This document shows, piece after piece, positions 56,379 to 64,000 of a stretch of DNA of 64,000 nucleotides. The stretch spans positions 2,046,001 through 2,110,000 of the forward strand of contig NZ_FOIU01000001.1 in assembly GCF_900111495.1 (NCBI RefSeq), given 5' to 3'. How positions within the stretch are numbered: position 1 is the stretch's first letter; each line of letters begins with the position of its first letter. Under the pieces are notes generated by a model, which was not told where the DNA came from, did not search any database, and was given only the letters and a program-made list of their open reading frames with translations. The stretch is from Chryseobacterium wanjuense. Its GTDB lineage: Bacteria; Bacteroidota; Bacteroidia; Flavobacteriales; Weeksellaceae. The translations under genes were made by a program, and so were the position numbers.

Positions 56379-57017
56379 TTAGAAATAAACCCTCTTGAAA
56401 AGGATTTCTTTATCCAAAATTTCCACTTTTTCAGACGCAATGTTACTCATATAGTCTTTATGAACAAGAATTTCCTTTACAAAAAATTTTTTGCTATCAA
56501 TTAAACATTGACTGTTTAAAATTTCAAATGAATCCAACGGTATCGTTAGTCCTCTGCTATCAGCTTTTATTACAGCTTCTTTTTTGGTCCAATAGCTGAA
56601 TAATGATTTAATTTTATCCTCAGAATTCTGTATTTCATAAAATTCTCTTAAGGTCATTTGCGATTGAAAATCCCAATAATTGATTCCCTGATTCAGAAAT
56701 TCTACATCAATGCCCACCGGAAAATCTGCTATTACGCACACAACCAAATCGTTGGAATGAGAGATATTAAAATGAACATTCTCCCCTTTTAATAGAGGCT
56801 TATTATTGCTTGACATATCAATATCAAATTGATCTATACTATAATAATCATTCAATCCATCCTTCAATAAAACCCTTCCCAGTAAAGACAATTGAATATC
56901 CTGCCACCTTCTAAGTTTCATAATTTTATTTTTAAAACTTTCGGAGCAAGTATCCAGGTATCTGCTCAATAAATAATTGTGCTTATGTTCATCAATAAAT
57001 GTGTATAAAACTATCAT
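56379..57017 (-). CDS. Sfp-type 4'-phosphopantetheinyl transferase
   Basis: A 212-residue enzyme that loads the phosphopantetheine arm onto carrier proteins. 'HFNISHSNDLVVC', 'VGIDVEFL' and 'FSYWTKKEAVIKADSRGL' are the P1-P3 motifs, including the Mg-binding Asp/Glu. It converges on the propeller gene with a 68-bp gap. It is the obvious activator of Ser970 and Ser2022 of the NRPS, and the primary-metabolism AcpS is expected elsewhere. Confidence 0.92.
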   Translation of the reverse strand: MIVLYTFIDEHKHNYLLSRYLDTCSESFKNKIMKLRRWQDIQLSLLGRVLLKDGLNDYYSIDQFDIDMSSNNKPLLKGENVHFNISHSNDLVVCVIADFPVGIDVEFLNQGINYWDFQSQMTLREFYEIQNSEDKIKSLFSYWTKKEAVIKADSRGLTIPLDSFEILNSQCLIDSKKFFVKEILVHKDYMSNIASEKVEILDKEILFKRVYF

Positions 57018-57141
57018 TCCTTCTTTATTAATAATATTCCTAAAACTATAAATTGAGCTTATTTTTAGGAAAAAATCTGTTCACATAGGGTTAATTTTAA
57101 GTGAATATCCATTACATACCCCAAGTTAAATTTAATAAATA

Positions 57142-57176
57142 TTTGACATTAGCCCGACACGAATTGATTACTTTTG
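57142..57176 (+). promoter_or_regulatory. Bacteroidota vegetative promoter
   Basis: TTTG at 57142-57145 and TACTTTTG at 57169-57176 (perfect TAnnTTTG) separated by 23 bp. It would start transcription about 25 nt before the ATG of the ECF sigma gene. Confidence 0.65.
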
Positions 57177-57206
57177 CCATGCATTGAAACCGTACAATGC
57201 TGTATA

Positions 57207-57695
57207 ATGGAAAATTTTAAAAAAATATATTTAGATTACAAACATCAAATATACTTTTTTGTCAAAAAGTTTATTTCCAATATGGAAGATGTGGAAGACG
57301 TCGTTCAGGAGATTTTGGTACATCTCTGGAAACATTCTTCTTCACTTCAAGATCCCAAGACTTTAGAATCTATTATCTTCAAAACGGCTCAGCAGGAAGT
57401 TTCTAATTTTTATCGAAAAAACAAAATGATTTTCTCCTTTTCAGATGAAACTTTGATAAAAGATGAAGCCGATTCGGAAAAAACGGATTACGAATTTAAG
57501 AAAGAGCAATTAAAAAAAATACACAGCCTTCTCGAAGATCTGCCTGAAAAAAGCAAAACGTTTTTTTACAAAAATAAATTGGAAAAAATAAGCTATACCC
57601 AGATCGCAAAAGAAAATAATATCTCAAAAACCGCCGTAGAAAAGCAGGTGAATAAAGTTATCCGATACATAAAGACTAACTTAAATTTATTTTAA
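57207..57695 (+). CDS. ECF RNA polymerase sigma factor
   Basis: A 162-residue sigma-70 ECF factor from the ATG at 57207; an upstream TTG at 57174 overlaps the -7 element and is rejected. Region 2 ('IYLDYKHQIYFFVKKFISNMEDVEDVVQEILVHLW') and region 4 ('LPEKSKTFFYKNKLEKISYTQIAKENNISKTAVEKQVNKVIRYI') are complete. It starts an ECF-FecR-SusC-SusD series and is expected to be controlled by the FecR encoded at 57779. Confidence 0.9.
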   Translation: MENFKKIYLDYKHQIYFFVKKFISNMEDVEDVVQEILVHLWKHSSSLQDPKTLESIIFKTAQQEVSNFYRKNKMIFSFSDETLIKDEADSEKTDYEFKKEQLKKIHSLLEDLPEKSKTFFYKNKLEKISYTQIAKENNISKTAVEKQVNKVIRYIKTNLNLF

Positions 57696-57778
57696 CTAAA
57701 CATTAATCAATATAAACAAATTATTAAATCCACCTCCTTGGGGTGGATATTTTTATTTTACCGCGTAAGTATAATTGT

Positions 57779-58615
57779 ATGAAAGATTATCAAAAACACT
57801 TTGAAAAAGTTTGGAAAACCGTCTCTGAAGAAAAACAGGAAATGGATGCTGCCACCGATTCCCGAATCTGGAGAAGAATAGAAGGGACAATCAGGCGATA
57901 TCATCAACGAAAATATTCCTGGATGGCTGTGGCGGCTATTCTGGTTCCTTTATTCGGGATGCTGTTTTTTTATAAAGATTTTGATTTAAAATTAAAAGAA
58001 ACGAAAAATACTTTCCCGACATTGGTGTTGCAGACCAACGAAGCTTCTAAAACGTTCAGATTATCCGATAATAGCGTGATTACTTTAGAACCTTACAGCA
58101 AATTATCCATAGATGAGGATTTCGGGAAAAAGTACAGGAATGTAAAATTTCAGGGAAAAGGTTTTTTCTCGATCGCAAAAGATAAATCGAAACCTTTCAT
58201 CGTAGAAGCAAGAGATTTTAATGTTGAAGTATTGGGAACGAAATTTTTAGTTGATGAAAAATCCGAAGAAAAAAAAGTGCAACTGCTTGAGGGAAAAGTA
58301 AAAATTGATCACAACGGCAAGCTAACCTATCTTCTTCCCAACGAAAACTGGAGCTCATCCCCCACAAAAAGTGATTTTCATTATTATGCTGTGAACGCGA
58401 TGAGATCTTTCACTTTTGAAAATACAACTTTTGAAGACGCCGTAAGTGAAATCGAAAATACCTACGGAACCAAAATCACCTATCCAAAGAAATTTGCTAA
58501 AAACGAAGTATCTGGCTCATTCTCAGGAAATCTGAAAGAAATTCTTGCCATTATAAATTATCCGTTTAACCTAAAAACTGTTTTTAAAAATGAAAATGAA
58601 ATAACACTTTATTAA
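57779..58615 (+). CDS. FecR family anti-sigma factor
   Basis: A 278-residue protein from the ATG at 57779; a longer in-frame start would add 12 residues. Cytoplasmic N-terminus (1-45), a membrane helix ('WMAVAAILVPLFGMLFFY', about 48-65), periplasmic FecR domain ('SVITLEPYSKLSID', 'VEVLGTKFLV', 'VQLLEGKVKI') and a C-terminal STN-like segment. It relays signals from the STN domain of the SusC receptor to the sigma factor upstream. Confidence 0.9.
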   Translation: MKDYQKHFEKVWKTVSEEKQEMDAATDSRIWRRIEGTIRRYHQRKYSWMAVAAILVPLFGMLFFYKDFDLKLKETKNTFPTLVLQTNEASKTFRLSDNSVITLEPYSKLSIDEDFGKKYRNVKFQGKGFFSIAKDKSKPFIVEARDFNVEVLGTKFLVDEKSEEKKVQLLEGKVKIDHNGKLTYLLPNENWSSSPTKSDFHYYAVNAMRSFTFENTTFEDAVSEIENTYGTKITYPKKFAKNEVSGSFSGNLKEILAIINYPFNLKTVFKNENEITLY

Positions 58616-58703
58616 ATAAAACAGCACCAATAATGTGGCGTTATCAGTGCTTGTAATTAATTCAAAAACTCGCTAAAGAATAATAAATTAATTCATCAAA
58701 TTT

Positions 58704-61700
58704 ATGAAAAAAACTGCAATTTCTATTGCTTTACTCGTAGCTGTGGGGCTACCGGTGCACAATTATGCACAAACCCAGGCTGGCACACCTGTAGCAAACA
58801 ATCAAAGGCAGGTATCGCTGGTCAAAATCCTTAAAAAATTAGAAAAATCTACCAATACCAAATTCTTTTATTCTGCTTCAGATTTTAAAAATATCTGGGT
58901 GGATGAAAGCAAAATCAACTATTCAGCATTAAAGCCAAGCCTGGATTATCTGAAAAAGAGTGTTCCTTTAGAATATCAAATTCAAAACAACACGGTAACC
59001 TTCAGGAAATTAGCCTCAAATAATTCTTTCACCGAAAATAACATACAACCCAAAAATGACACCATCAATCAGCAGGAAAAAAAGATAGAAGAAGTTGTGG
59101 TTGTCGGGTATGGTACGCAAAAAAAATCTATCATAACAGGTTCAGTATCTGTCGTGAAAGGTTCAGTAGCAGAAGGACAGCCGGTACTTTCAGCCGGAAA
59201 TATTTTACAGGGTCTTGCACCGGGCGTTACGGTGACTACACAGACAGGCGCACCGGGTGGTGATGCCGGGAATATCAGGATCAGGGGGATCAACAGCTTT
59301 GGAGGCTCCGACAGCAATCCTCTTTTTATTATTGATGGTGTTGCAGGAAATATTAATGATATCGATGTCAATATGATCGAGTCTATTTCCGTTCTTAAAG
59401 ATGCTGCTTCTGCTGCCATATATGGTTCCAGAGCAGCGGGTGGAGTTATTCTTGTCACGACAAAACGTGCGAAAGGAAATAAGCTGACCGCGCAATACCG
59501 CGTGTACACAGGGTGGCAAAGAGCTACAGCAATACCAAAAGTTACCGATGGACTTACCTATATGAAGGTATTTAATGATGCCAGCATGAACGACAATGGT
59601 ACAAAAATCTACAGTGATGACGCGATCAATGCTTTTTCGGAAGCCTACAACAAAAATCCCAGCAATTATGACTGGCAAAAAGCAATCCTTCAGGGAAGCG
59701 GATTCTTGCAGGATCATTATTTTTCGTTGTCAGCGAAATCCGGAATTATCAGTGTAGCACCGTCATTTGGATATTCTAAACAGGAAGGTATTATTAAAAA
59801 TACCGATTTTACAAGGTTTACCTTCCGTAATAATATGGATATTACCCCGAATGACCAATGGAATATCAGAATGGATTTATCATTCGTAAATAAAGACAGA
59901 AAACAGATCGCCGACGAAGGTACCATCTGGAATTATCTTGGGAGAATGCCTACCAATATTCCGATTTATTATGGGAATAACTATTCGGACGGATGGGTAA
60001 AAATTAACCCGGTCGGTTTTATCGAAAACGGCGGAAATCGTAAACAAAATAATATAGAATTGATAGGAAATCTAAGTGTTTCTTACAAACCTACAGATTG
60101 GCTGACATTAAAAGGTCTTGTCGCACCACGCTATCTCACGACCAACATCCATCTTTTCAGAAAAAGTGTACCCACCTATTACGAAGACGGAACTGAAGCA
60201 GGCGCCGCTAACACCTTTACAGAACTTACAGAATCTGCAAGACGCCAGTTTTACGGCACGTATCAGTTTCAGGCCAATGTAAAAAAAGATTTTGGCAAGC
60301 ATAGTTTTGAGCTTCTTGCCGGAACTTCAAGAGAAACGTATAATGAAAAAATATTATCGGGATACAGGAGAGATTTTCTCTACGATAATTATGAAGTGCT
60401 GGACGCCGGTGCAGATAACGAGACCAAAGATAATGGCGGCTCAGAATACGAATGGCTGCTGGTTTCTGCTTTTGGGAGATTCAATTATAATTACAATCAA
60501 AAATATTTATTTGAAGCTAATGTAAGATATGATGGAACTTCAAGGTTTATCGGGAAAAACCGCTGGGCATTTTTCCCTTCATTTTCTGCAGGATGGGTGG
60601 TTTCAAGAGAGAACTTTTTCGAAGGTTTAAAAGGGACAATCAGCCAGCTAAAACTGAGAGGTTCGTGGGGGAAATTAGGAAATCAGAATATCAGTTCTTC
60701 TTACTATCCTTTTTCAGAGCCGTTATCGTTGGGAAGTACTTCTATGAACGGAGTTGTGTATCAGACGATCCAGCAGTTAATCATGTCTAATCCCGATTTG
60801 AAATGGGAAGAAACCACCATGTCAGGAGTCGGTATTGATGTATCCTTATGGAAAAAATTAGACCTTACTTTTGATATTTATAATAAAAAAACCGACGGAA
60901 TTCTTTTAAGATTAAATACCTCTCAACTTACAGGGCTACAGGCACCCGTTCAAAACGCTGCCGTTGTAAGCAACAAAGGATGGGAAATCGGTGCTCAGTA
61001 TAATGAAAGATGGGGAGATTTTAAAATGAATATCGGGTTTAATCTTTCTGACGTGAATAATAAAATTCTTGATATGAAAGGTCAGTCTTCCGGAACAATT
61101 CTTCGTCAGCAGGTTGGTTCATCAGTGAATTCTATTTATGGTTTTATCGCTGACGGTTTATACCAAAATCAGGCGGAAATTGATGCCGGCCCGACACAAT
61201 TCGGAACTTTAAAGCCTGGAGATATCAGGTACAAAGATATTGCGGGAGCCTTTGATGCCAATGGTAATCCGATTGGGGACGGAAAAATCACCGATGCCGA
61301 CAGAACCATTATCGGAAGTACCGTTCCTAGATATACCTACGGTTTTAATATGGGTCTTTCCTGGAAGGGTTTCAGATTATCAGGATTAATACAGGGTGTC
61401 GGAAAAGTTGATGGCTATCTCGATTCTCATTATGTCATTCCTGCGGTAAACTCAAGTGCCGTAAAACCTTGGCAGCTCGATTACTGGAGTCCCGAAAATA
61501 CCGATGCCCAGTTTCCTCGTGTTTCTCTTACCTCTACAAACAATACCCAAAATTCTACCATGTGGATGAGAAGTGCAGCCTATATGCGTCTTAAAAATGT
61601 ACAAATCGGATATGAATTGCCTAAATCTTTTATTGAAAACACATTCCTCGAGAGTATGTACATCTACCTCAACGGACAAAACCTTCTGACTTTCACCAAA

Positions 61701-61826
61701 TTCTACGAAGGCTACGACCCGGAAATCAATTACAATGCGGGAAGTACCGACGGCGTTGCTCTGGGAGGCGGAAACTATTATCCACAGGTAAAAACATTCT
61801 CATTCGGTATTGATGTTAAATTTTAA
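58704..61826 (+). CDS. SusC/RagA family TonB-linked outer-membrane receptor with STN domain
   Basis: A 1040-residue receptor: signal peptide (1-22), STN domain (about 30-112), plug ('EEVVVVGYGTQKKSIITGSV', 'NIRIRGINSFGGSDSNPLFIIDG', 'KDAASAAIYGSRAAGGVILVTTK') and barrel ending 'TFSFGIDVKF'. The carboxypeptidase-regulatory-like domain usual between STN and plug is missing; STN runs straight to the TonB-box region. It pairs with the SusD gene whose ATG overlaps its stop (TAATG). The substrate is unknown. Confidence 0.93.
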   Translation: MKKTAISIALLVAVGLPVHNYAQTQAGTPVANNQRQVSLVKILKKLEKSTNTKFFYSASDFKNIWVDESKINYSALKPSLDYLKKSVPLEYQIQNNTVTFRKLASNNSFTENNIQPKNDTINQQEKKIEEVVVVGYGTQKKSIITGSVSVVKGSVAEGQPVLSAGNILQGLAPGVTVTTQTGAPGGDAGNIRIRGINSFGGSDSNPLFIIDGVAGNINDIDVNMIESISVLKDAASAAIYGSRAAGGVILVTTKRAKGNKLTAQYRVYTGWQRATAIPKVTDGLTYMKVFNDASMNDNGTKIYSDDAINAFSEAYNKNPSNYDWQKAILQGSGFLQDHYFSLSAKSGIISVAPSFGYSKQEGIIKNTDFTRFTFRNNMDITPNDQWNIRMDLSFVNKDRKQIADEGTIWNYLGRMPTNIPIYYGNNYSDGWVKINPVGFIENGGNRKQNNIELIGNLSVSYKPTDWLTLKGLVAPRYLTTNIHLFRKSVPTYYEDGTEAGAANTFTELTESARRQFYGTYQFQANVKKDFGKHSFELLAGTSRETYNEKILSGYRRDFLYDNYEVLDAGADNETKDNGGSEYEWLLVSAFGRFNYNYNQKYLFEANVRYDGTSRFIGKNRWAFFPSFSAGWVVSRENFFEGLKGTISQLKLRGSWGKLGNQNISSSYYPFSEPLSLGSTSMNGVVYQTIQQLIMSNPDLKWEETTMSGVGIDVSLWKKLDLTFDIYNKKTDGILLRLNTSQLTGLQAPVQNAAVVSNKGWEIGAQYNERWGDFKMNIGFNLSDVNNKILDMKGQSSGTILRQQVGSSVNSIYGFIADGLYQNQAEIDAGPTQFGTLKPGDIRYKDIAGAFDANGNPIGDGKITDADRTIIGSTVPRYTYGFNMGLSWKGFRLSGLIQGVGKVDGYLDSHYVIPAVNSSAVKPWQLDYWSPENTDAQFPRVSLTSTNNTQNSTMWMRSAAYMRLKNVQIGYELPKSFIENTFLESMYIYLNGQNLLTFTKFYEGYDPEINYNAGSTDGVALGGGNYYPQVKTFSFGIDVKF

Positions 61827-63571
61827 TGATAAAAAAAATGAAAAACTTTTTAAAAATATTTTTATTAATCATAATCACTTCGTGCTCAAGCTCGGATATG
61901 GATTTAGAACCACTTAACGGACCAACATCCGGAACCTTCCCTGCCTCTTATGAAGAAGGGAAAATGGGACTTTTTGCAGCGTATAGAAACTTAAGTACTT
62001 TAGATGCCGCCAGTACTCCGATGTGGCACGTGATGGATAATATTACGGATATCGGCTATGCAAGACCGGGAACCAATTACACATCCCCTATCACAAGTTC
62101 TCTTACCACGACCAATGCATTGGCCATAAAACCTTGGGAAGTTCACTATCAGACCATTGCAAGATGTCACGCCGTACTCGATAAACTGGATGGAATTGCA
62201 GGAATTACCGAAGCACAAAAAGCAGAACTTGGTTCGGAATTAAGATTTATCCGAGCTTACTGCTATTCTCAGCTTATTGAGCTTTACGGAGATGTTCCCC
62301 TACTAAAAGCATCAGTTACATTGAATAATGCCAATGTTCCCAGAACGCCTGTTGCAGAAATTCAGCAGTTTATTATTGATGAGCTTGGAGCTGTTGCCCC
62401 TCAGCTTCCGATCTCACAATCGCAGTTTGGAAATGTGCGCGCATCCCGTATCGCAGCCTTAATGCTAAAAGCCAGAGTCGAGCTTTATTCTAAGCAATAC
62501 GCAGCAGCGGCGGTTACTTCAAAACAGGCTTTAGATGCAGCGGCAGGGGTTTATAGTTTGACACCATTTAATGCTTCTGTGAATTACGCAGGTAAAGATC
62601 ATACCGTAGGAGAGCCGGATCCTAGTAATATATTTGGCCACAGCGGTTTTTCTAACAGCAAAGAATGGATTTGGGTTGCCGAATACAACATTAATGTACC
62701 CGGATATCTTCATAATCAGCAATATTATGCAGCATCCCGTTTGGGTAAAGGAGTTTGCTACTGGGGGCCGACTCAAAACCTTATTGATTCTTATGAAATG
62801 ACAGATGGTTTATCCATACTAGAATCTCCTTTGTACGATGAAACAAACCCGTTTAAAGACAGAGATCCGCGTCTTGATATGTATGCTGTACGACCACATT
62901 CAAGATATTTGGGATACCAATTTGAACCGAATACATCTTTCGTAAAAATCAACAATTACTGGTCAGCCGGAGCGCCAACACAGGTTGCCAATGCTGATGC
63001 TACCAATGCCTATCGCTCTTTCAGCGGGTATCTTTGGAGAAAAGTGGTGGATATTGCTGATTTTAATTCTACTTCAGTAAGTGGAAATTCAGATTTAGGT
63101 GTTGGAATTTTCAGATTACCGGAATTACTATTGATTTATGCAGAAGCAAAAATTGAGTTGAATCAATTGGATAATTCTGTTTATGATGCGATCAACCAGA
63201 TTAGAACACGTGCAAAAATGCCACTTTTAAACCCCGGAATGTCACAAGCTAAATTGAGAAAAGCCCTTCGATACGAAAGAAAAGTAGAATTGGCCAATGA
63301 CGGACTAAGATGGTACGACATAAGACGTTGGGGCATCGCCAATACCGTGATGAACGGATATTTATACCTGAACCGCAACGCAAACAACTGGACAAAATCT
63401 GCCATAACAGGCTTTGATGAAAGTGCAAATCCTATCTATAATCAATCTCAGGCTTCGGTATATTTCACGACGCAGCAAGTGGTTTATAAAATCAATAAAG
63501 ATGAATACTGGCCGATTCCGCAGTCTGAAATGGATGCAAATCCTAATTTAAAACAAAACCCCGGATATTAA
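61826..63571 (+). CDS. SusD/RagB family surface lipoprotein
   Basis: A 581-residue lipoprotein (lipobox 'LIIITSC', Cys near 20) with the helical TPR-based SusD fold: 'NLSTLDAASTPMWHVMDNITDIGYA', 'LRFIRAYCYSQLIELYGDVPLL', 'LPELLLIYAEAKIELNQL', 'LRYERKVELANDGLRWYDIRRWG', and the terminal 'WPIPQSEMDANPNLKQNPGY'. It caps the SusC barrel and binds the nutrient. The start overlaps the SusC stop by one base, so the two are translationally coupled. Confidence 0.95.
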   Translation: MIKKMKNFLKIFLLIIITSCSSSDMDLEPLNGPTSGTFPASYEEGKMGLFAAYRNLSTLDAASTPMWHVMDNITDIGYARPGTNYTSPITSSLTTTNALAIKPWEVHYQTIARCHAVLDKLDGIAGITEAQKAELGSELRFIRAYCYSQLIELYGDVPLLKASVTLNNANVPRTPVAEIQQFIIDELGAVAPQLPISQSQFGNVRASRIAALMLKARVELYSKQYAAAAVTSKQALDAAAGVYSLTPFNASVNYAGKDHTVGEPDPSNIFGHSGFSNSKEWIWVAEYNINVPGYLHNQQYYAASRLGKGVCYWGPTQNLIDSYEMTDGLSILESPLYDETNPFKDRDPRLDMYAVRPHSRYLGYQFEPNTSFVKINNYWSAGAPTQVANADATNAYRSFSGYLWRKVVDIADFNSTSVSGNSDLGVGIFRLPELLLIYAEAKIELNQLDNSVYDAINQIRTRAKMPLLNPGMSQAKLRKALRYERKVELANDGLRWYDIRRWGIANTVMNGYLYLNRNANNWTKSAITGFDESANPIYNQSQASVYFTTQQVVYKINKDEYWPIPQSEMDANPNLKQNPGY

Positions 63572-63586
63572 TTATAAAAAGAATAT

Positions 63587-64000
63587 ATGAAGAAGAATAT
63601 ATCACTATTGCTTGTACTGCTTTCTGCAGTACTTTTTGGACAGGAAAAATTTCACGCTCCAAAATTAGACAACGAAAAATCCTGGAGTATCATTCTGATC
63701 CCGGATACACAAAACTATGTAAAATGGAATCAAAATCAGCCCATTTTAGATCTTATGGTAAGATGGATTGAGGACAATATTTCCACCCTCAATATTAAAA
63801 TGGTTTGCCAGGTTGGAGATTTGGTGGAACATAATAATATTCTTAATCAGGGATATGACGGAGATCAAAGTGCCGATGATCAATGGAAATCGATACAATC
63901 AATTTTGGGAAGATTGAACGGAAAAGTACCTTATGTAGCAGCAACCGGAAATCATGACTTCAGTATTAATGAAGAAGGCAGAAGATTTTCCCGTTATAAC
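63587..64000 (+). CDS. Metallophosphoesterase, 5' part
   Basis: 138 codons from the ATG at 63587 to the window edge, still open. A signal peptide (1-19, 'VLLSAVLFGQ') is followed by calcineurin-like phosphoesterase motifs 'IPDTQNY' (where the family usually has DxH), 'VGDLVEHN' and 'GNHDF' (metal-binding Asp, Asn, His). It starts 15 nt after the SusD gene, so the SusCD locus probably supports uptake of a phosphorylated substrate. Confidence 0.85.
   Translation, partial: MKKNISLLLVLLSAVLFGQEKFHAPKLDNEKSWSIILIPDTQNYVKWNQNQPILDLMVRWIEDNISTLNIKMVCQVGDLVEHNNILNQGYDGDQSADDQWKSIQSILGRLNGKVPYVAATGNHDFSINEEGRRFSRYN

Larger units (their letters stand above)
42270..57017. other. Biosynthetic gene cluster: predicted indolactam-type peptide-terpenoid alkaloid
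   Basis: Seven plus-strand genes, most of them tightly packed (gaps of 19, 108 and 21 nt, an 11-nt overlap, then 29 and 228 nt), encode an NRPS, class II terpene cyclase, MbtH-P450, aromatic prenyltransferase, SDR, MbtH and beta-propeller; a PPTase converges on them. The inferred route is an N-methyl-branched amino acid joined to Trp, reductive release as the alcohol, P450 C-N closure to an indolactam, indole prenylation and terpene cyclisation. No transporter, prenyl diphosphate synthase or pathway regulator is present, so precursors come from housekeeping enzymes. Confidence 0.75.

Noticed and set aside
57017..64000. SusCD and ECF genes as part of the alkaloid cluster
   Set aside because: A strong separate promoter at 57142 and a complete ECF-FecR-SusC-SusD-phosphoesterase order make it an independent nutrient locus.
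1..64000. tRNA, rRNA, CRISPR array, prophage
   Set aside because: No cloverleaf-like sequences, repeat-spacer arrays or phage structural genes were seen by eye; a covariance-model scan would be decisive for small RNAs.

Overview
The window looks like a low-GC chromosomal stretch from a Bacteroidota bacterium of the Flavobacteriia, most likely Chryseobacterium or a close Weeksellaceae relative. The grounds are type IX secretion (T9SS) C-terminal sorting domains, SusC/SusD and FecR/ECF sigma systems, TAnnTTTG-type promoter elements without Shine-Dalgarno boxes, and families of secreted proteins starting near 'QVGINT..P...L.VNG'. I saw no tRNA, rRNA, CRISPR array or insertion sequence.

Layout. 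1-4.5 kb: the 3' end of a FabH-like ketosynthase III, a cold-shock protein, a GH88 glycoside hydrolase, an SDR and small unknown genes. 4.5-14.6 kb: a TonB receptor locus (FecR, STN-type receptor, beta-helix lipoprotein, T9SS cargo, lipoprotein, S41 protease) with a divergent ECF sigma factor. 14.7-18.3 kb: a sensor kinase and response regulator pair. 18.3-34.4 kb: a 'surface protein plus regulator' region. Four secreted GINT-type proteins are interleaved with two TPR-HTH regulators, a membrane AraC regulator, small HTH proteins, an M4 metalloprotease and a decayed regulator. Five promoters of genes here, plus one apparently driving a small RNA, share a 22-bp motif (two 11-bp direct repeats) at a fixed 27-28 nt from the -7 element. 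34.4-41.7 kb: small genes, a CPBP protease, an LPS-core glycosyltransferase and kinase pair, and a T9SS-secreted PL1-like pectate lyase.

42.3-57.0 kb is the highlight: a biosynthetic cluster encoding an A-nMT-T-C-A-T-R NRPS, a class II (DxDD) terpene cyclase, a cytochrome P450 with an N-terminal MbtH-like domain, a DMATS-type aromatic prenyltransferase, an SDR, a free-standing MbtH protein, a cytosolic beta-propeller and, convergently, an Sfp-type phosphopantetheinyl transferase. NRPS architecture and adenylation codes (branched aliphatic, N-methylated; then aromatic, probably Trp) with reductive release, a P450 and an indole prenyltransferase match the logic of indolactam alkaloids (lyngbyatoxin, teleocidin). 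The added class II cyclase predicts a polycyclic terpenoid indolactam that I do not recognise as described.

57.1-64 kb: an ECF sigma / FecR / SusC / SusD locus followed by a metallophosphoesterase cut by the window edge. It is a separate polymer- or phosphoester-scavenging locus, not obviously part of the alkaloid cluster.
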